A stretch of DNA of 64,000 nt from an uncultured Bacteroidales bacterium (GTDB taxonomy: Bacteria; Bacteroidota; Bacteroidia; Bacteroidales; Paludibacteraceae). The translations under genes were made by a program, and so were the position numbers. The notes below the pieces were generated by a model. It was given only the letters and a program-made list of their open reading frames with translations. It was not told the DNA's origin and ran no database searches. Positions within the stretch are counted from its first letter, which is position 1. Each line of letters begins with the position of its first letter. Of the stretch, positions 34,004 through 42,573 are shown piece after piece. The DNA lies in assembly GCA_902798965.1 (NCBI GenBank), contig CADBYS010000013.1, positions 1 through 64,000 on the forward strand, written 5' to 3'.

Positions 34004-37000
34004 TCAATCAGCAGTGCACTGCTGCCCAAGAACCGTGTAGGTGTTAGTATTACGCTGAATATATACCAGCCCGTTGCGTAGGATTTTCCTGGCAGCGGGT
34101 TGTTTGTTGGAGGTAGTGCTGTCGGTCGGGACGTTCACAGATTTCCATTGGGCGCTCAGGGCGGGTGCTGACCAGTTGCCGCGGTCATCGGCGGCAAAGG
34201 CGGCGTAGTAATACACATCGCCCACTTGCGCCGAAGCATCCATGCAGGTCTCGGCAGTGCCGCGATAGATCTCCGTGCCGTCGGTAGGAGAAGTCGGGAA
34301 CTCGTTGTCCTTGCGGACGATGACCGTCTGTGCATAGTCCGGTGCGGGATAAATATCGCCGGTGAGATGCAGGTCATCAATCCAGAACGTACCGGATACG
34401 GTGTTTCCGGTAGAGACACCGAACGAGAGGCGCACTATACCTTCGCACTGGTTGTGGTCATCGGTGTTAGTGTACCATTCGAAAGCCTGCAAGCTGCGCA
34501 AATCGAGGGTGATTTCCTGCCATGTGCTCTGCGAGAGGTTGATGCTTTCGGTGTACCACCAGTCTTCATGATTGGCGGACATGTTCTTGCAGACAATACG
34601 AAGGTCGGTAGAAGTGCCGTTACCCTTGAGGCGAAACGTAAGGATGGGGGTGAGGTGCATGTCTGCGGGTGCTGTGAAGACATATTCCGCCGCGGCAGTT
34701 GCCCAGGCTTTGGTGAGGGTGTAATCGCATTGCAGCGCACCGTCAGCGAGGCTGAGGCTCATGAGTGCCCCCTCTTCAATGCTCCTGATCACAGGCGTGA
34801 TGCCGGTACTGAAGTCCGTGAGCAGTTCGTCCAAGTGCACGAGGTGCGTGGGATTGAGCCACGTGAGTTGGTAATGACCGTCTTGCTTGTAGCCGCCAAG
34901 AGCCGTAGGAGCGGGCGGAGGGGTAAGATCTTCGAGCAGGTTGACGACGGGTTTGTTCGTACACATATACGTTTGCCCGCCGGAAGTAACGACTGCGTAG
35001 AGGTAATATTTGCCTTTGGGCATAACCGAACGCGTGTGCCACATGTATTTCTCAGCCGTACCCGTGAGGTTGGTGACGATAGGTGTCAAGCCGGTGATGT
35101 CGGTGGCATCGGGTGTCTGCCCGCAGTAGAGAGAGACGGTAGCATCGCCGACGGGATCAAATGTGAACCAGCGAAGCAGAATCGAATCTTCGGCATTGAC
35201 TTCGGTAGCCGGCACGGTGAAGTTGACGGCAGGGGTTACCACTTCGCCATCGTGGAGGAACGTATAGGTGTAGAAGGGGTTGCCGACAGAGTCGTAGGCG
35301 GTGAGGGCGATCGATGAAGCGTCAGCCGCCATATCAAGCGTCGAGAAACAGGAAACCTGCCTATAGAACATCGAGTAGCGGTAGTCCTGGAGTTGTTTCT
35401 GCTGCGCATAGTTGGCGTCGCGTCCGCAACCCGGGCGGAGATAATGGACGCCATCTTTGTAGAGGTGCTCGAAGGAGTGGTCATCACCGGAGAGGGAGAT
35501 GATGCGTTTGTTGTACGGCGCTGCAGCATATTTCTCAAAGAGCGTACCCATCTGTCGCGGTTCGTCTGCCCACTGACCGTGATAACCGGTGGTATGAACG
35601 CCTACGTGGTGGCAGATGATGATCCACGGGCGCGTGCACGTATATAATATGGAGTCCGCCCACGCGTATTGGCGGCTGCCGGGCAGGAACTCGGGCGACG
35701 ACTCATCGCCGTTGAGGTTGAGCATGATGACATCCGCGTTTCCATATACGAAATGGAAATAGGCTTCGTTGCGCGGGTCGATGGTATCTCCTTCGCACGC
35801 ACCCTCATGGGCGAACTGGTGGAAATAGTCGTAGAACGACGACCAGCGTAATCCGCGCGGATCACCGGTCTCATGGTTGCCGGACGAGGACATCAGTGGC
35901 ACTTGGCTCAGGAACGGTGCGCCGGGAGTAAAGAAGTAGTTGTTCCAGTTGCGGTCGTTGCCCTTGCTGCTGACAAAATCGCCGTTCATGAGCGATATGT
36001 CGCAGTTAAGGTCGCAGATAAAATCTTGCATGTTCGACCAGTTGTTGCGGGCGTTGCCGTGGATATCGCTGATGGTGAAGATACGGAAAGCCGTGCCTTG
36101 CTCCGGGGCAGTCTTTGTGCTGCAGACCTTATCGAAACGGCGTGTAGCGCTGGCACCCACGGTGAAGTAATAGCGGGTATTGGGCTGCAAACCGGTAAGC
36201 GTAACTACATGCATATAGCCCTCGTCGGCTACGTTCCAGCCTTCAGAAGATTGGATGCTCTGATCGAGATTAGCCGAATCGGTACCGAAATAGACTATTG
36301 CGTCGGTGGGTTCCCTCTCCTCAATCATCTGCCACAGGATCTTGACGGAGTTCGTAGTCGGAGCCATCGAGTACGGCTGTTTGTAGGGAACGTACGGCTC
36401 GTTGCTGTTGTCGTAATTTTCCGGGGAAACGCCCCAACGCGGGTCGCCGAGTGTGCTGCCGTCCGTACCGGCATTGACCGCAGGGCTGTTGGCGAAGAGT
36501 TGGAAATTACCGGTAGCCGGTTCTACGAAATACGGATTGCGCACCGAGCAGTTGGCTTGTGAACCGCCGGTTCCTACTTTGACAGGCGCATTAAATGCGA
36601 TGCAGTTGTGTACGTACGAGTTGGAGCCATAGACGGCAAAACTGTTGGCACCTTCCCGTTCCTCGGGGTTCATGAAGATGCAATTGGTGATATGACAGCC
36701 GTTGAGGTTCGCCGGATAAACGCCGCGTGTATCGTTGCTGTTGTAGAACGTGCAGTGGTCAATGAAGCACGAGCCTTGCACCGAAGCCAGTTCGCTGGAA
36801 TAGAGATAAATGAACCGCCCGGTACCGTTCACTCCGCCATCAAACGTGCAGTTGGTGATAGCAATGTTTTGCAGCTGCGCGGGAGCGTCTGCTGAATAGA
36901 TAGCGCGTGCCGTGTTAGCGGCTGCGCCTCCGAGAGAGAACAGACAATCGGAGACAGTGAGGTTGTAACGTGCGTCACCGGCGACACAACGAATTACATC

Positions 37001-37297
37001 TGTCGTACTCTGAACAGTTACACCCTTGAACGCAAAATCCGCTTTTATCTCCATGCGAGCGGAGAGTTTAATCACAGGTTTCGCCCCGTTCGCGGCTTGG
37101 ATGGTCAATGCCACGGCGGGTTTGATACTGGAAGACTCAGTGTAGTCGCCGGTAGCCAACACAAGCACATCACCTGCTGCCGCGTTGGTGATGGCGGTTC
37201 TCAGTGTTCCGGAACCCGGAGTTACATTAACGGTGGCTGCATGGATGGCAGTTGCGCAGAGCAGCGCACTTGTCAAAAGGGATATACAACATTTCAT
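34004..37297 (-). CDS. Secreted beta-helix plus calcineurin-like metallophosphoesterase protein with short C-terminal tag
   Basis: 1097 residues. A signal peptide (MKCCISLLTSALLCATAIHA) is followed by a right-handed beta-helix at about 22-300 (repeated ..ITNCTFDGG, ISNCIF-type coils). A purple-acid-phosphatase-like Fn domain at about 310-400 (LTGLQPNTRYYFTVG) precedes a metallophosphoesterase at about 405-670: DIHG, NGDF, SGNHE, ICHHVG and a variant final motif GDDHSFEH where GHxH is usual. Two Ig/Fn-like linkers and a jelly-roll, CBM-like domain (WQEITLDLRSL.., FWIDDLHLTG) follow. The tail is ILRNGLVYIQRNTNTYTVLG. It is probably a surface phosphohydrolase acting on a glycan-linked or lipid phosphate; the substrate is unknown. 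It is downstream of the peptide gene at 37376 and a hairpin. Confidence 0.82.
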   Translation of the reverse strand: MKCCISLLTSALLCATAIHAATVNVTPGSGTLRTAITNAAAGDVLVLATGDYTESSSIKPAVALTIQAANGAKPVIKLSARMEIKADFAFKGVTVQSTTDVIRCVAGDARYNLTVSDCLFSLGGAAANTARAIYSADAPAQLQNIAITNCTFDGGVNGTGRFIYLYSSELASVQGSCFIDHCTFYNSNDTRGVYPANLNGCHITNCIFMNPEEREGANSFAVYGSNSYVHNCIAFNAPVKVGTGGSQANCSVRNPYFVEPATGNFQLFANSPAVNAGTDGSTLGDPRWGVSPENYDNSNEPYVPYKQPYSMAPTTNSVKILWQMIEEREPTDAIVYFGTDSANLDQSIQSSEGWNVADEGYMHVVTLTGLQPNTRYYFTVGASATRRFDKVCSTKTAPEQGTAFRIFTISDIHGNARNNWSNMQDFICDLNCDISLMNGDFVSSKGNDRNWNNYFFTPGAPFLSQVPLMSSSGNHETGDPRGLRWSSFYDYFHQFAHEGACEGDTIDPRNEAYFHFVYGNADVIMLNLNGDESSPEFLPGSRQYAWADSILYTCTRPWIIICHHVGVHTTGYHGQWADEPRQMGTLFEKYAAAPYNKRIISLSGDDHSFEHLYKDGVHYLRPGCGRDANYAQQKQLQDYRYSMFYRQVSCFSTLDMAADASSIALTAYDSVGNPFYTYTFLHDGEVVTPAVNFTVPATEVNAEDSILLRWFTFDPVGDATVSLYCGQTPDATDITGLTPIVTNLTGTAEKYMWHTRSVMPKGKYYLYAVVTSGGQTYMCTNKPVVNLLEDLTPPPAPTALGGYKQDGHYQLTWLNPTHLVHLDELLTDFSTGITPVIRSIEEGALMSLSLADGALQCDYTLTKAWATAAAEYVFTAPADMHLTPILTFRLKGNGTSTDLRIVCKNMSANHEDWWYTESINLSQSTWQEITLDLRSLQAFEWYTNTDDHNQCEGIVRLSFGVSTGNTVSGTFWIDDLHLTGDIYPAPDYAQTVIVRKDNEFPTSPTDGTEIYRGTAETCMDASAQVGDVYYYAAFAADDRGNWSAPALSAQWKSVNVPTDSTTSNKQPAARKILRNGLVYIQRNTNTYTVLGQQCTAD

Positions 37298-37320
37298 CGT
37301 GTTGTAGAGATAATTATTTA

Positions 37321-37358
37321 CATCAAGGGTGGTGGTCTCTATGCCACCACCCTTGATG
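37321..37358 (-). promoter_or_regulatory. Perfect 15-bp hairpin between the peptide gene and the phosphoesterase gene
   Basis: CATCAAGGGTGGTGG and its exact complement flank an 8-nt loop. On the minus-strand transcript the stem is followed by AAATAATTATCT rather than a U-run. It therefore looks more like an mRNA-stabilising or attenuating hairpin than a plain terminator. It could make the upstream peptide and 964-residue protein more abundant than the downstream phosphoesterase. Confidence 0.7.
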
Positions 37359-37375
37359 TATAGACAGACGTCAAT

Positions 37376-37525
37376 TTACATTGGCTTGAAAGCAGGGTCA
37401 GACGTATCGGTTGCAGCTCCGCCGAATTGCATTCCGCTATCACCATGAACTGAACCTACTTGACAAACCATTGGGGAAACGAACGAAACAACTGATGTGC
37501 TCGGATTGCTATATGTCTTTTTCAT
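37376..37525 (-). CDS. Small 49-residue peptide, MKKxYxxP type
   Basis: The peptide starts MKKTYSNPSTSVVSFVSP, then has a single Cys (MVCQVGSVHGD) and a Gly/Asp-rich tail ending FKPM. There is no signal peptide or membrane segment. ATG 37525 is preferred because many small Bacteroidales proteins begin MKK.Y..P...VV; in-frame ATGs at 37534 and 37561 are alternatives. It sits between two large secreted proteins on the same strand, 44 bp after the 964-residue protein gene. Small proteins of this look are common in the order and uncharacterised. The layout (conserved leader-like N-terminus, then a variable Gly/Ser/Asp tail) resembles a precursor peptide, but no maturation enzyme is adjacent. Confidence 0.6.
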   Translation of the reverse strand: MKKTYSNPSTSVVSFVSPMVCQVGSVHGDSGMQFGGAATDTSDPAFKPM

Positions 37526-37569
37526 AACTTTCATTTTTAGAGTTAAACATTTATTGTTCATTCATAACC

Positions 37570-40464
37570 TTATTTGATTCGTACACCGAGAGCATTGTAG
37601 ATAGCTCCATCGCGGATGATGAGCAGTTGTCCGTCGTCGATGCGTTTGGTTACCTGATTGTCGCCGAACTCTGTGGGCAGGGTGTTGCCAACCAGTTCGA
37701 TTTCCGTTACGACGTTTTCATTATTAATGATGCGCGCACGCGTGATTTGCGGAGCTGGAGCCGGTGAGTCGTGGATGACGAACCAGCCGCGCATACCCAA
37801 GACTTCGATATCAACAGCGGGATAATAGAGCATATTATCCTGTGCGAGGAAGAGGATATCCTGATCCGGGCCAAGTGTAGTCTTGACGAACGTGCCGGCG
37901 AAGTTGGCGTTGGTCTTAGTGGTGGTTCCAACAGTTGTGGCTTTTATCGTTACATCTATAAAGATCGGATTCTCTACATCGTTTGCCGGCTTGATAAAGA
38001 TTGGCGTTCCCTGATACGTAGAAGATTCCGACTTCAGCTCGAGATTCAGAATATAATCATCTTCTACGGTTGCCTGTTTGAGTGTGTACATCTCCACATT
38101 TTCGCCGAAGATTTCCTTGGCCTGATCAGACGAAATGGCGAATGGTAAGACGAATGTGTTGTACATACCACCTCTTAGGGTACGGATGATTTTCACATCA
38201 ACATTAGCAACATTCAGTTGATCTTCCCACGAAGTAATAGTTGTTGCTTTCTCGTCAATCGTTATAACATCACCGGGTTCGGTAACAACAAGGCTTGTGA
38301 GATGACCTTTCGAATAGCTACGTGTATTCTCAACCTTAACGGAGTAGTCACCGGCAGCGAGATCGAAGTAGTGTTTAATCGTCTTTGCTCCGGATTCTAA
38401 AGATGTTGTTTGGCAGGAATCTATAACATGTTCACTGTCATCGAGAATGGAAATCTTATAGTTTTGCCCGTTGCTGCTATTCGTGCCCATAGTGAAGAGG
38501 AAGAGTCCGTCGTGGTCTGTTGTTACGTTCCATCGTGCCCATTGACCGCGTGGGTCCTTATCTGCACCAGGTTCATTAAAATAGAGCATACCATCAGTGA
38601 TATTTGCCTTCTCGCTCAATACGGCATTGGAGAAAGCTAGTGTATTTGGCAGTGAAGTAGAGGATGCTGCTACCGGAGCGAAAACAACGCTGGTTACTTT
38701 GGCTTGTGAACCATCAGGAGCATTAGTCACTTTCACTACATAGTTCTTTCCTCCCACAAGATTTACGCGCCCTAACTCAAGCTCAAGACCGTCACCGGTA
38801 GTGCTAACATAAGACCCTTCCGTTATAGATGCCACCGGATCTGCCTCTTCATCTTCATAGATTGCGACCGTGAAGCCATGAGCATGAGTTGTATTAATAT
38901 TAGCGGCCAGATCGTACATCTTTGTTGCAGAAGTAGCAATATTCCACTTAATCCATGCAGAAGCAGTGCCGCTGGAAGGATATTGGATATAGGTCTTTGC
39001 GTTGTCACGTGAACAGCCGGAGAACCAAGCGTCAGCTACATTGAGAGAGGTATTTTCAGAGGTTGAGATAGCTTTAACATCACCTCCAGCATTGGTGAAA
39101 CTTAGGCTGATGATTTTCGGCTGCGCGCCACTCTCTGAATTGGTCACTTTAACTATATATCTATTTCCACCTTCCAAATTAACAATGCCCATCGGGATAG
39201 ATACCGGAGTGCCGTAGGTTTTATTCCATGAACTTTCGGTAAGTGTGGCAAACGGTTCTTCTGCTTCTGGCTCGTAGAAACTTACAGAGAAACGATGTCC
39301 ATATTCAGTCGGGTTATTAATATTCAAAGCCACGTTATAAGCACGTGTCACAGAACCGGGAACTGCAATATTCCATTTTACCCATTGATTGGTATAGGAT
39401 GTAAATGTAATCATTCCGTCTGCACGTGTACCTTTGGGAGAGAACCAAGATTCGCTATTATCGGTCGTAGTAGGTAATGTTTGAACTGCACCGCCTACAT
39501 ATGTACCAGCTAAACTTAACAAGCGACCATAAGCTCTTGCCTGCACCTTCAGCACATAATTGCCTGCAGGGATATCCCACGCATCGGTAGAAATTTCCCA
39601 ATTCGCTTTTTGGTTATTCCAATCATATCCAGTCCCTTCTGCTTCTTGCCAAGTATGGATGGTAGAACTCTCATCTGCAGAGAGAAGCATGATACGATAG
39701 TTATGACCTTGTTTGCAATAGGTATTGGCCGTGAACTTATAGTAGCCGTCTTTTGCTACTTTAACATTCCATTTTACATATTCGGAGCCGGCTACCGTAT
39801 AGCTTGCATCAGCAGCTTCGCTTTCATGGTCAGCGCGTGCAAAGCGGATAGAGTCGGATGTACCGGATTTATCTAACCAAGCGTGAGTACTGAAAATAGC
39901 ATCACCAAAGGGGATATTAGCAGCCGGTATATCAACTTGTGCGCCGCCGGCGTAGGTAAGGATGACATTATTAACAGCGCCTTTGCCATATCCGCGAATA
40001 TTACGTAATTCTATGGTATATTCACCAGCTTCAGGGAGGAAGATGCTTCCTTCCAAAGGTTTCACTTTGTCATAATCATTTTTATATCCATCAGTATCTC
40101 CGTTCGGATCTGCTGCGCCTTCTGCAACAGTACCTATTTCAGTGCTGCCTTGTAAAATCTTCACTTCAAAGATGTGTTTGTTGTTATTATAAGAACCTAA
40201 ATCAAGGGAGACAGAAACATAGCAACTTCTTGTAGCCGTAATATTCCAAGTGGCCTCTGCTGCACCGTAAGCCACGTCATACCAAACAATAGAATGGGGG
40301 TCTGAGTCTGTTTTGAGGAAGAATTTGTTAGACGGAGCCGTTCCACTCAAAGTGGCATCATCTGCAGCAAACGTATAACCACCGGAGAAGTCCGTTGAGG
40401 GAGTTGTGGCATTAACTGCCAATGCAAGCACCAATGCCGGAATAAGTAGTAAAACCTTTTTCAT
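37570..40464 (-). CDS. Secreted protein of tandem CBM-like beta-sandwich domains with short C-terminal tag
   Basis: 964 residues; signal peptide MKKVLLLIPALVLALAVNA. About five or six jelly-roll-like modules of 120-150 residues follow one another. They share the pattern W.KWNI.V...G.Y......N......Y.I.(L/I)......I....(I/L)....G.Y.(V/I)KV.N......(A/P)KI.SL, which resembles CBM6/CBM35-type carbohydrate-binding domains. The region around 720-930 (GGMYNTFVLPFAIS, GTPIFIKPANDV) is a different beta-rich domain common in Bacteroidales secreted proteins. The end is RIDDGQLLIIRDGAIYNALG, the shared tag. No catalytic motif is visible; surface glycan binding is the best guess. It is first in a minus-strand operon with the small peptide and the phosphoesterase. 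Confidence 0.78.
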   Translation of the reverse strand: MKKVLLLIPALVLALAVNATTPSTDFSGGYTFAADDATLSGTAPSNKFFLKTDSDPHSIVWYDVAYGAAEATWNITATRSCYVSVSLDLGSYNNNKHIFEVKILQGSTEIGTVAEGAADPNGDTDGYKNDYDKVKPLEGSIFLPEAGEYTIELRNIRGYGKGAVNNVILTYAGGAQVDIPAANIPFGDAIFSTHAWLDKSGTSDSIRFARADHESEAADASYTVAGSEYVKWNVKVAKDGYYKFTANTYCKQGHNYRIMLLSADESSTIHTWQEAEGTGYDWNNQKANWEISTDAWDIPAGNYVLKVQARAYGRLLSLAGTYVGGAVQTLPTTTDNSESWFSPKGTRADGMITFTSYTNQWVKWNIAVPGSVTRAYNVALNINNPTEYGHRFSVSFYEPEAEEPFATLTESSWNKTYGTPVSIPMGIVNLEGGNRYIVKVTNSESGAQPKIISLSFTNAGGDVKAISTSENTSLNVADAWFSGCSRDNAKTYIQYPSSGTASAWIKWNIATSATKMYDLAANINTTHAHGFTVAIYEDEEADPVASITEGSYVSTTGDGLELELGRVNLVGGKNYVVKVTNAPDGSQAKVTSVVFAPVAASSTSLPNTLAFSNAVLSEKANITDGMLYFNEPGADKDPRGQWARWNVTTDHDGLFLFTMGTNSSNGQNYKISILDDSEHVIDSCQTTSLESGAKTIKHYFDLAAGDYSVKVENTRSYSKGHLTSLVVTEPGDVITIDEKATTITSWEDQLNVANVDVKIIRTLRGGMYNTFVLPFAISSDQAKEIFGENVEMYTLKQATVEDDYILNLELKSESSTYQGTPIFIKPANDVENPIFIDVTIKATTVGTTTKTNANFAGTFVKTTLGPDQDILFLAQDNMLYYPAVDIEVLGMRGWFVIHDSPAPAPQITRARIINNENVVTEIELVGNTLPTEFGDNQVTKRIDDGQLLIIRDGAIYNALGVRIK

Positions 40465-40500
40465 GATATTTTGAGTTTTTGATTATGTTAGTTGGGGCGA

Positions 40501-40537
40501 TTTTGTGGAGAAGCCCACAAAAAGCAATGCAAAGTTA
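40501..40537 (-). promoter_or_regulatory. Promoter and start-site hairpin of the minus-strand operon
   Basis: On the minus strand TAACTTTG lies at 40537-40530. Just after the expected start point, TTTTGTGG and CCACAAAA (40501-40522) form a hairpin with a 6-nt loop. The leader to ATG 40464 is about 60 nt. Confidence 0.6.
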
Positions 40538-40667
40538 CAAAAAAATACGCATATATGCACGCGAATGCGTGTGTTACGAAACATAAAACGAAACGTTGCG
40601 ATACTTCGTTGTTCGTAATGCGCTTATATACTGATTGTTTGGAAATCTGGCAAAGAGGAAAATATTT

Positions 40668-40685
40668 TTTCGAAAGGTTTCGAAT
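40668..40685. promoter_or_regulatory. Candidate operator, 18-bp TTTCGAAA dyad (copy 1)
   Basis: TTTCGAAAGGTTTCGAAT is two TTTCGAAA-like halves separated by GG. It lies about 130 bp upstream of the minus-strand promoter at 40530. The same arrangement occurs at 41014 and 59173. Confidence 0.55.
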
Positions 40686-40860
40686 GTTGAGATGGGGGAA
40701 AAGGTCAATCCCTTGATGTTGATAAAGCGTTAGGAAGGACAATAACTAATCAATAATTAAGGAATATATAAGGAATAACTAAAGTTTCAGTGATGCTGTA
40801 TTATATATAAATATATAATACTAATAGATTTTCATTGAATCTAAGAACAAAAAAATGCAT

Positions 40861-40978
40861 TGGCGAAAGTGGCGATATTGGCGATATCGCCACTTTCGCC
40901 AATATCGCCATGCAAAAAAATGACATGGCAGAAATGGCAAAAGTGGCAAAAGTTTTGCCATTTCTGCCACTTTTGCCA
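40861..40978. repeat. Two 9-bp word arrays forming alternative hairpins
   Basis: The first array (40861-40910) is three words of TGGCGAAAG or TGGCGATAT followed by inverted words CGCCACTTT, CGCCAATAT, CGCCA. The second (40926-40978) has the same plan with TGGCAGAAA and TGGCAAAAG followed by TTTTGCCAT, TTCTGCCAC, TTTTGCCA. Within each array the order of inverted words allows two mutually exclusive stems of 15-17 bp. They lie in an 834-bp gene-free gap (40465-41298) between divergent operons. The rest of that gap is AT-rich, with the operators and promoters listed separately. Confidence 0.85.
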
Positions 40979-41013
40979 GTGCAAAAATTTGAAAGGCTGA
41001 ATATTGGGAAAAT

Positions 41014-41031
41014 TTTCGAAAGGTTACGAAA
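41014..41031. promoter_or_regulatory. Candidate operator, 18-bp TTTCGAAA dyad (copy 2)
   Basis: TTTCGAAAGGTTACGAAA lies about 110 bp upstream of the agaS -7 box. Confidence 0.6.
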
Positions 41032-41082
41032 TAGCAAATGAAACATTCAATAGGCTGATAATTATATGTATATAATAAGTAG

Positions 41083-41147
41083 TTTCGAAAATATGTCCAA
41101 AAGCATAGCGAATAGTTTCGAAATGTCAAAATTATTTTGTAATTTTG
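41083..41147 (+). promoter_or_regulatory. agaS promoter region with shared upstream block
   Basis: TTTCGAAA half-sites lie at 41083-41090 and 41116-41123, and the -7 box TAATTTTG at 41140-41147. The stretch TTTCGAAAATATGT followed a few bases later by AGCATA is repeated at the same distance from the -7 box of the amidohydrolase gene (59242-59307). This suggests that one regulator controls both, possibly the DeoR-type protein at 57434. Confidence 0.65.
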
Positions 41148-41220
41148 CACTCGCGTTCGGTAATCGGATCGCACTGACTGACCGCTACGCGCTCATTAAA
41201 GCGACCGATACCTCCGCTCT

Positions 41221-41259
41221 CCCCACCGCAAACAGCTTACAGCTTGGTTTGCGTCGGGG
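41221..41259 (+). promoter_or_regulatory. GC-rich leader hairpin before agaS
   Basis: CCCCACCGCAAAC and GTTTGCGTCGGGG pair with few mismatches around a loop holding AGCTTACAGCT. It lies in the roughly 145-nt leader of agaS, 39 bp before the start codon. It is not followed by a U-run, so a translational rather than terminator role is more likely. No known riboswitch class was recognised. Confidence 0.5.
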
Positions 41260-41298
41260 ATCCCATACAAAGGACAAAATCATTAAAAACACAATCAT

Positions 41299-42420
41299 AT
41301 GAACAATTCATTTACCTACAACGAGATTCATCAGCAGCCGGCAATGTGGCGTAAGGAGTACGCAGCGGTGCTGGCAGCGAAAGAGGAGATTCGTGCATTC
41401 ATGCACAAGTATCTGACCCCTGACACCGACGTCGTATTGACAGGTGCGGGCACATCGGCCTTCATCGGCGATGCGTTGCAGCCTATCATGCGCGGTTTGT
41501 GGCGTAACGTTCGTTCGGTTCCTACAACCGACATCGTGACTCATGCACAGTACCTGCTGGACAAGGAGCGTCCGTTGCTGTTGGTTAGTTTTGCACGTTC
41601 GGGTAACAGCCCCGAGAGCGTGGCTGCCGTGAACCTGGCAAACAAGCTCTGCAAGAACGTGGCACATGTGTACATCACCTGCAACAAGAACGGCAAACTG
41701 GCACTTCAGGCTGCGGGCAAGGAGAATGTGCTGGCAATGTTGCTGCCGGAAGAAACCGATGACAAGTCGCTGGCTATGACGAGTTCGTTCTCAACGATGC
41801 TGCTGACCTGCATGATGTTAGGCCATATCGACACGATCGAGAAAGATGCCGAGATGATTGAGAGTGCAGCAAAGAACGCTGAGGCTGTGATCGCCGAGTA
41901 CGAAGAGAAACTGAAAGAGATCGCCAGTCGTCCGTTTGAGCGCGGTGTATTCTTGGGTTCGGGTGCGCTGAAGGGCATCGCCGAGGAGTGCCACCTGAAG
42001 CTGCAAGAGCTGACCGACGGTGCTGTGGTTTGCAAGTTCGACTCGTTCCTGGGCTTCCGTCACGGACCAAAAGCTGTGGTGAACAGCAAGTCGATCGTCG
42101 TTTATCTGATGACCGAGCAAGAGGATGTTCAGCGCTACGAGCGTGACCTGGTTAAGCAGGTGGATGCCAACAACAAGCCTGTAGCACAGATCATCGTGAT
42201 TGCCGGCAAGGCTCCCGAGCTGCCGGGCGTAAAGGCTGACTTGGTAGTACGGATGCCGTTTGGTCCGGGTGAGAATGACTTCTATGGTGTAGTACCTTAC
42301 GTATTGGTAGGTCAGTTGTTAGGCTTCTACGCATCGCTGGCACACGGGCTGAATCCCGATGCACCGAGCGTAAGCGGCAACATTCACCGCGTGGTAGAAG
42401 GCGTGACGATCTACGAATAG
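41299..42420 (+). CDS. agaS: AgaS-type SIS-domain isomerase/deaminase
   Basis: 373 residues with two SIS domains: TGAGTSAFIGD and SFARSGNSPESVA in the first (about 50-200), and GSGALKGIAEE..LKLQELTDG in the second (about 215-350). The C-terminal FRHGPKAVV motif is typical of AgaS and GlmS-type isomerases. AgaS converts galactosamine-6-phosphate to tagatose-6-phosphate plus ammonia in the cytoplasm. The neighbours (kinase, tagatose-bisphosphate aldolase subunit, DeoR regulator) support this use. It is the first gene of a long plus-strand operon; its stop codon is part of a dispersed repeat that fills the gap to the next gene. Confidence 0.9.
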   Translation: MNNSFTYNEIHQQPAMWRKEYAAVLAAKEEIRAFMHKYLTPDTDVVLTGAGTSAFIGDALQPIMRGLWRNVRSVPTTDIVTHAQYLLDKERPLLLVSFARSGNSPESVAAVNLANKLCKNVAHVYITCNKNGKLALQAAGKENVLAMLLPEETDDKSLAMTSSFSTMLLTCMMLGHIDTIEKDAEMIESAAKNAEAVIAEYEEKLKEIASRPFERGVFLGSGALKGIAEECHLKLQELTDGAVVCKFDSFLGFRHGPKAVVNSKSIVVYLMTEQEDVQRYERDLVKQVDANNKPVAQIIVIAGKAPELPGVKADLVVRMPFGPGENDFYGVVPYVLVGQLLGFYASLAHGLNPDAPSVSGNIHRVVEGVTIYE

Positions 42421-42549
42421 ACCGCCTTCGGCTAAAAGAAAAAAGACCGCTTCGCTAAAAGACAAAAGCCTATTATGTGCTAGCGATGAAAGGTAATTAG
42501 GCTTTCGACTTTTTTCTTTGAGCGAGTGAAACGAACGGTCTTTCGACTA
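42420..42549. repeat. Dispersed 23-bp-type repeat, agaS-gatZ/kbaZ gap
   Basis: Two direct units (AGACCGCCTTCGGCTAAAAG, AAGACCGCTTCGCTAAAAGA) are followed by a spacer and then inverted units ending ACGAACGGTCTTTCGACTA. The arms pair imperfectly over more than 40 bp. The agaS TAG stop is the first base block of the repeat, as at 18920. Confidence 0.8.
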
Positions 42550-42573
42550 TGAACAATAAAAAATCAACAGAAT

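Noticed and set aside
40861-40978. 9-bp arrays as plasmid iterons or a replication origin
   Set aside because: No replication initiator gene or DnaA-box cluster is nearby, and the words are inverted hairpin arms rather than same-strand iterons only.
40801-41174. Small open frames across the 9-bp arrays
   Set aside because: They are created by repeat words with biased composition (Ile/Ala/Phe runs), overlap promoters and operators, and have no plausible start region.
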